NCBI RefSeq assembly: GCF_048771995.1
Contig: NC_133027.1
Span: 102,236,501-102,300,500 of the forward strand
Length of the DNA: 64,000 bases
Reading direction: 5' to 3'
Origin: Taeniopygia guttata
Lineage: Eukaryota > Chordata > Aves > Passeriformes > Estrildidae
Shown: one piece after another, positions 60,679 to 64,000 of the stretch
Layout of the letters: every line of letters begins with the position of its first letter
How positions within the stretch are numbered: position 1 is the first letter of the stretch
Translations under genes and position numbers: made by a program
The notes under the pieces: model-generated
What the model saw: the letters and a program-made list of their open reading frames with translations, nothing else
What the model was told of the DNA's origin: nothing
Database searches by the model: none

Positions 60679-61206
60679 TGTCGGAATCTGAAGGTATTGG
60701 TGATTCCGAGATTGTAGAAAGTCTCTGTCTTTCTGCCCCGTTGTCAAAGAAGAAGCCATGATTCGTCTGTGCTGTTTTCAAGGTTGTTTATTCTGTTTAT
60801 CTCTAACATGTTCTGCTGCCCTGCCGCAGGTCTGTCCTGCAGGGCAGCGTGTGGGGCTCTGCCCTCAGTGGGATGTTACAAACATTATATACCAGAAACT
60901 ACCTGTGCTATATTTACAATAATGTGCCAATACCTATCATCTACGTTGAACAGTGTGTCCCCAGCCTAAACCAATAGAAAAATGCCAACACTACAGTGAA
61001 ACATGGAGGGCATGAAGAAGGAGGAAAAGGACAAGACACACCCAATTCCTCCATCTTGTCCCCTCTGAACCCCTAATCTAGAAATCTAAAATTTTACTTT
61101 TGCACCCGTGTCACACTTAATTATTACTCTTATCAAACACTCAAAGCTTGTAATTCATCCTGTAAGATTGAAAACTCCTCTCCATGGACAGCATGAGAAG
61201 CTGACA
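60679..61206 (-). mobile_element. Endogenous retroviral LTR (solo), minus orientation, fossil
   Basis: About 528 bp whose ends form short inverted repeats on the + strand (TGTCGG... at 60679 and ...CTGACA ending at 61206). Read on the minus strand there is a TATA-like TATATAA (60891-60885), then about 95 bp on an AATAAA (60792-60787), giving an ordered U3-R-U5. It has no internal region, so it is a solo LTR. It looks younger than the CR1 copy it interrupts. I recall similar sequence from songbird genomes but cannot name the family. A target-site duplication was not confirmed. Confidence 0.65.
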
Positions 61207-61450
61207 AACTGGAGAGACCTCAGCAGAGTGCCGCTAAGCTGGGAGGGAACTTTGAGTACCTGGCACATGAGGAGAGGCTTAGGAAATACATTTGTGTAGT
61301 CTGGGGAAATGGGACAGGCGCTCTTGCAGCCTTCCATTGTGCAAGGGGGTCTGAGAGATGGACATGGGTTCTTAAGCTGCCCAGGGAAAGCGTGTGGGCA
61401 GTGGGTGTGAGCTATGTCAAGGGGAGTCCTGGCTGGATGTAAGGGAGAAG
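61207..61450 (+). mobile_element. Old CR1 LINE, part B, plus strand
   Basis: From 61248 the frame reads NFEYLAHEERLRK, matching CR1 ORF2 EHLAYEERLRKLGLFSL, then ALAAFHCARG, parallel to DLIAAFQYLKG. It continues the element of part A after the inserted LTR, with a stretch of the element missing between them. The 3' end is uncertain and may extend to about 61.6 kb. Confidence 0.7.
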
Positions 61451-61619
61451 AGCTCGCAGTGGCAGGGGTGACACCTTCCCCCTGAGAACCACTGGTACCC
61501 CCAGAGGTCTTGGAGTTGTGGTCATTGCAGAATGTGGCTGGTTGAGGCTCAGAGGAGCTTTCTCTAATGCCTGTCCTGGTCTGAAGTCTTTGAGAGTACC
61601 AGATTCCCATTCATTTCCA

Positions 61620-64000
61620 ACATATATCACTCTATGGTAATGCTTGTCCTAAATTTTCTTAACAATTATTATCAGTATCTAGTGGTGAAATTCCAGCTAA
61701 ACTCTGAGCATAGTAGAACTTTGAATTTTGAATTGTGCTAGTTTAGAAAGACATAAAATTTTCAGTTAACATAAAACTTACTGTCTTTGATCTACATATT
61801 TTCATCTTGTTGCTGCCATAATCATCTTAGCAAATAGAGACTTGGTTGACAAAACCTTTGTCTTTTATTGAAAAAATTAAACTTCATTAGGTGTTTCAGC
61901 TGCCTCTGGAAAACATCTGGCCATTCTTTTTGTGTTAAATGAATGATTTAGATTTTTAGGTGGTTCTTCTTGCTCAAGAAAATGAAAATGTTTTGTTGAA
62001 TGTGCAGTTCTAAATTTATTTGATCTTTCATTATTTTTCATTTTACTTCCATTGTCTGACCCAAGTGTGTACCCAAGTGGGTTTGTTTATCTACTCAGAT
62101 TACATTTTGGACAGAGTATTATGTTGTTTTATATGCAAACTCACTCAAAACCTTAACATCTTAAATAGGAGATTATATTCCTAGTCAAGATGGAGTTGAA
62201 CTAATAATAATTTGTGTTTAAATCAAGCATAAATTTTAATTAACCATAACATTATGGTGAACTAACACTATACTATGATAAATTACCTAAAAATAATACT
62301 TAAAGAATAAAATTTAAGTGTGTCATGCCACTGAACCTTTGGGATTTGTGGGCTAACCAACACAAACGCACTGTTTTCAGAATGAAATGCTAAATTAATG
62401 GTTGGCATCTTGCTGTCATGCAAGATGTTTCCATATTTTCCGTTTGGTTTCTTTCAGTAAATAGTTTGTTAAAAGCTGAGAGAATTCTTGGGAGTCGTAA
62501 AGATGGAAATACTTGGGTTTATTTGTTAATCCATGAATAAAAGCAAGGTGTGAATTATGTATTAGTTCCACAGTTTCGAGGACCACAAGGGAAGAAAATA
62601 ATCAGTCCAAGTCAATTGAAGATAAAATTTCATGTCTTTAATATGTTAATTTAAAATTTAAAAGATACTTCCTTTACCTTTTCTATAATTTGATGTATTT
62701 TTATTTAACGGTTGATTTCCATCCAAAAGCAGTTTGAAAAAAAAGAAAGAAATGAATCACCTATTAAAAAAAGAAATAACATTCTAGCATTTTCTAGGAA
62801 AATGAATAAAATCCTGACTGTATGCCTGTTAAATTATATAAATTTGGTTTGTAACCTTGTGATCAATAAAAAGCATGTTGATTAATGTAAAGGCTGTATT
62901 TGGTGGAACACCATTTTATATTAGAAGTTGAATGTTTGAGTAAAGATCTCTTGCTTTATAAAACAGTAGGTAGCAATGCAGAATCCGAATCTAGAATTAG
63001 TATTTTGTGATACAATTCAAACTGGTTGATTTCACTGAGAGCAGTGAATATAAATAAAATCTCTTGGTGCTCTCTTCCCTCAGTGAGTTTTAGGTGAATC
63101 CTTATTTTTAACTACCTGGCATCTGTGTAATGAAAAATCCCTTTATTTTTTTGCCATAATTTTTATTTTTTCTTCACTGCTGAATTTAACAGGGAAGAAA
63201 TTCTAGGGAGAAGACTTTCAGTCACTCTTCTGGTTTGATGATTGCAATGACTTTAAAGAAGATTGTAATCTCCTCCCTCTGTCCGGTTTTGGGTTTTGTT
63301 TGTTTGTTCTTTAATGCTGTGTTATTATAAAAGCGGATTATGTTTTTAATTTATTTTTTCTTATGTTTTTCTTGCAAAATCCTTTCTGAATGAAAATGGT
63401 GTTGCCTAGCTTCTAGAATGCACTGAAAAGAGGGAATTATATTGCTATTGCAACTGGATTTTGTAAGGGTGATGACTCTACAAAACTCCTGGGATCCTCA
63501 GACTCACTGATACTTAATTTCCTATTCAAGAGTATATTTGAAGCTTGTATTTCATATTTCTGAGTATGTTGACATAAAATGAGCATTATTTTTACTTTTA
63601 TGGACTTTTTTTTTTTTAGAAGAGTTGCATTTTCTTCCATTTATTTGATCCCTTCTATCCTTTCTCACTCCAATATATGGATTTCCTACAGTTATTTCTT
63701 TAAAGTGTAAATTTAAGTAGAAATAGAGGTGTTTTCTTAAAGCTTTACAGTACCATCTGCTAGTGTTACCAATTAAGAGTTTGAAGTATTGGTTGATATC
63801 ATTACATGCTGTATTGTATGTCATAATTAATTTATTATGGAATCGAGAGCAATAAGTGCTTTATAATGTATTTCCATATTTTTGAGATGGGCAGAATTTT
63901 GTTACCTAAAGCTTGTTTTAGTGCATTTTGAAGTGTCTAGAGCCAAGGAGTGATTAATGGATATGAAATAGATGTTTTGTGAGGTTTTGTATTTTCATGA
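61620..64000 (+). other. SYT14: SYT14 intron 1, distal part in window
   Basis: Strongly AT-rich sequence with no gene, RNA gene or recognised repeat. Long A/T runs and TAATTAA-like cores are frequent (for example about 62.2-62.35 kb). No splice-flanked segment encoding SYT14-like protein was found before the window ends. Confidence 0.5.

Noticed and set aside
1-64000. CRISPR arrays, prokaryotic operons, toxin or phage-defence genes
   Set aside because: The window is intron-bearing vertebrate DNA; no regularly spaced repeats or bacterial-type gene clusters are present.

Overview
This window is vertebrate nuclear DNA and almost certainly avian. Two things show this: an intron-rich gene closely matching vertebrate UTP25, and several CR1 LINE fragments of the bird type, one with the typical CR1 3' end. 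Base composition is AT-rich, apart from two CpG-island promoters. I see no prokaryotic, plasmid or viral-genome content and nothing that suggests a new defence or mobile system.

Layout. (1) 1-3.1 kb: upstream flank with no recognisable gene. (2) 3.1-18.7 kb: the complete UTP25 gene (also called DIEXF or DEF), + strand. It has 12 coding exons that I could join into one uninterrupted 768-codon reading frame with GT/AG borders throughout. The product is a nucleolar, helicase-like small-subunit-processome factor. (3) 18.7-52.2 kb: about 34 kb of intergenic DNA. It holds an ERVL-like LTR (25.4-25.8 kb), a very old CR1/L3-type LINE (26.9-28.0 kb), AT-rich homeodomain-motif-dense stretches that look like conserved non-coding elements, and two head-to-head CR1 fragments (51.5-52.2 kb). 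(4) 52.2-53.25 kb: a strong CpG island holding the promoter and first coding exon (13 coding bases, MAID+G) of SYT14, + strand. (5) 53-64 kb: the first part of SYT14 intron 1. It holds an old CR1 copy split by a retroviral LTR in reverse orientation (60.3-61.5 kb). I did not find a second SYT14 exon.

The UTP25-SYT14 order, both on the same strand, matches the human 1q32 neighbourhood. The two genes do not act together: UTP25 is a housekeeping ribosome-biogenesis gene and SYT14 is a tissue-restricted synaptotagmin relative. Exon borders are read directly from the sequence and checked for frame. Family assignments rest on remembered protein and repeat consensus sequences, not on a search. Promoters, poly(A) sites and conserved elements are inferences.
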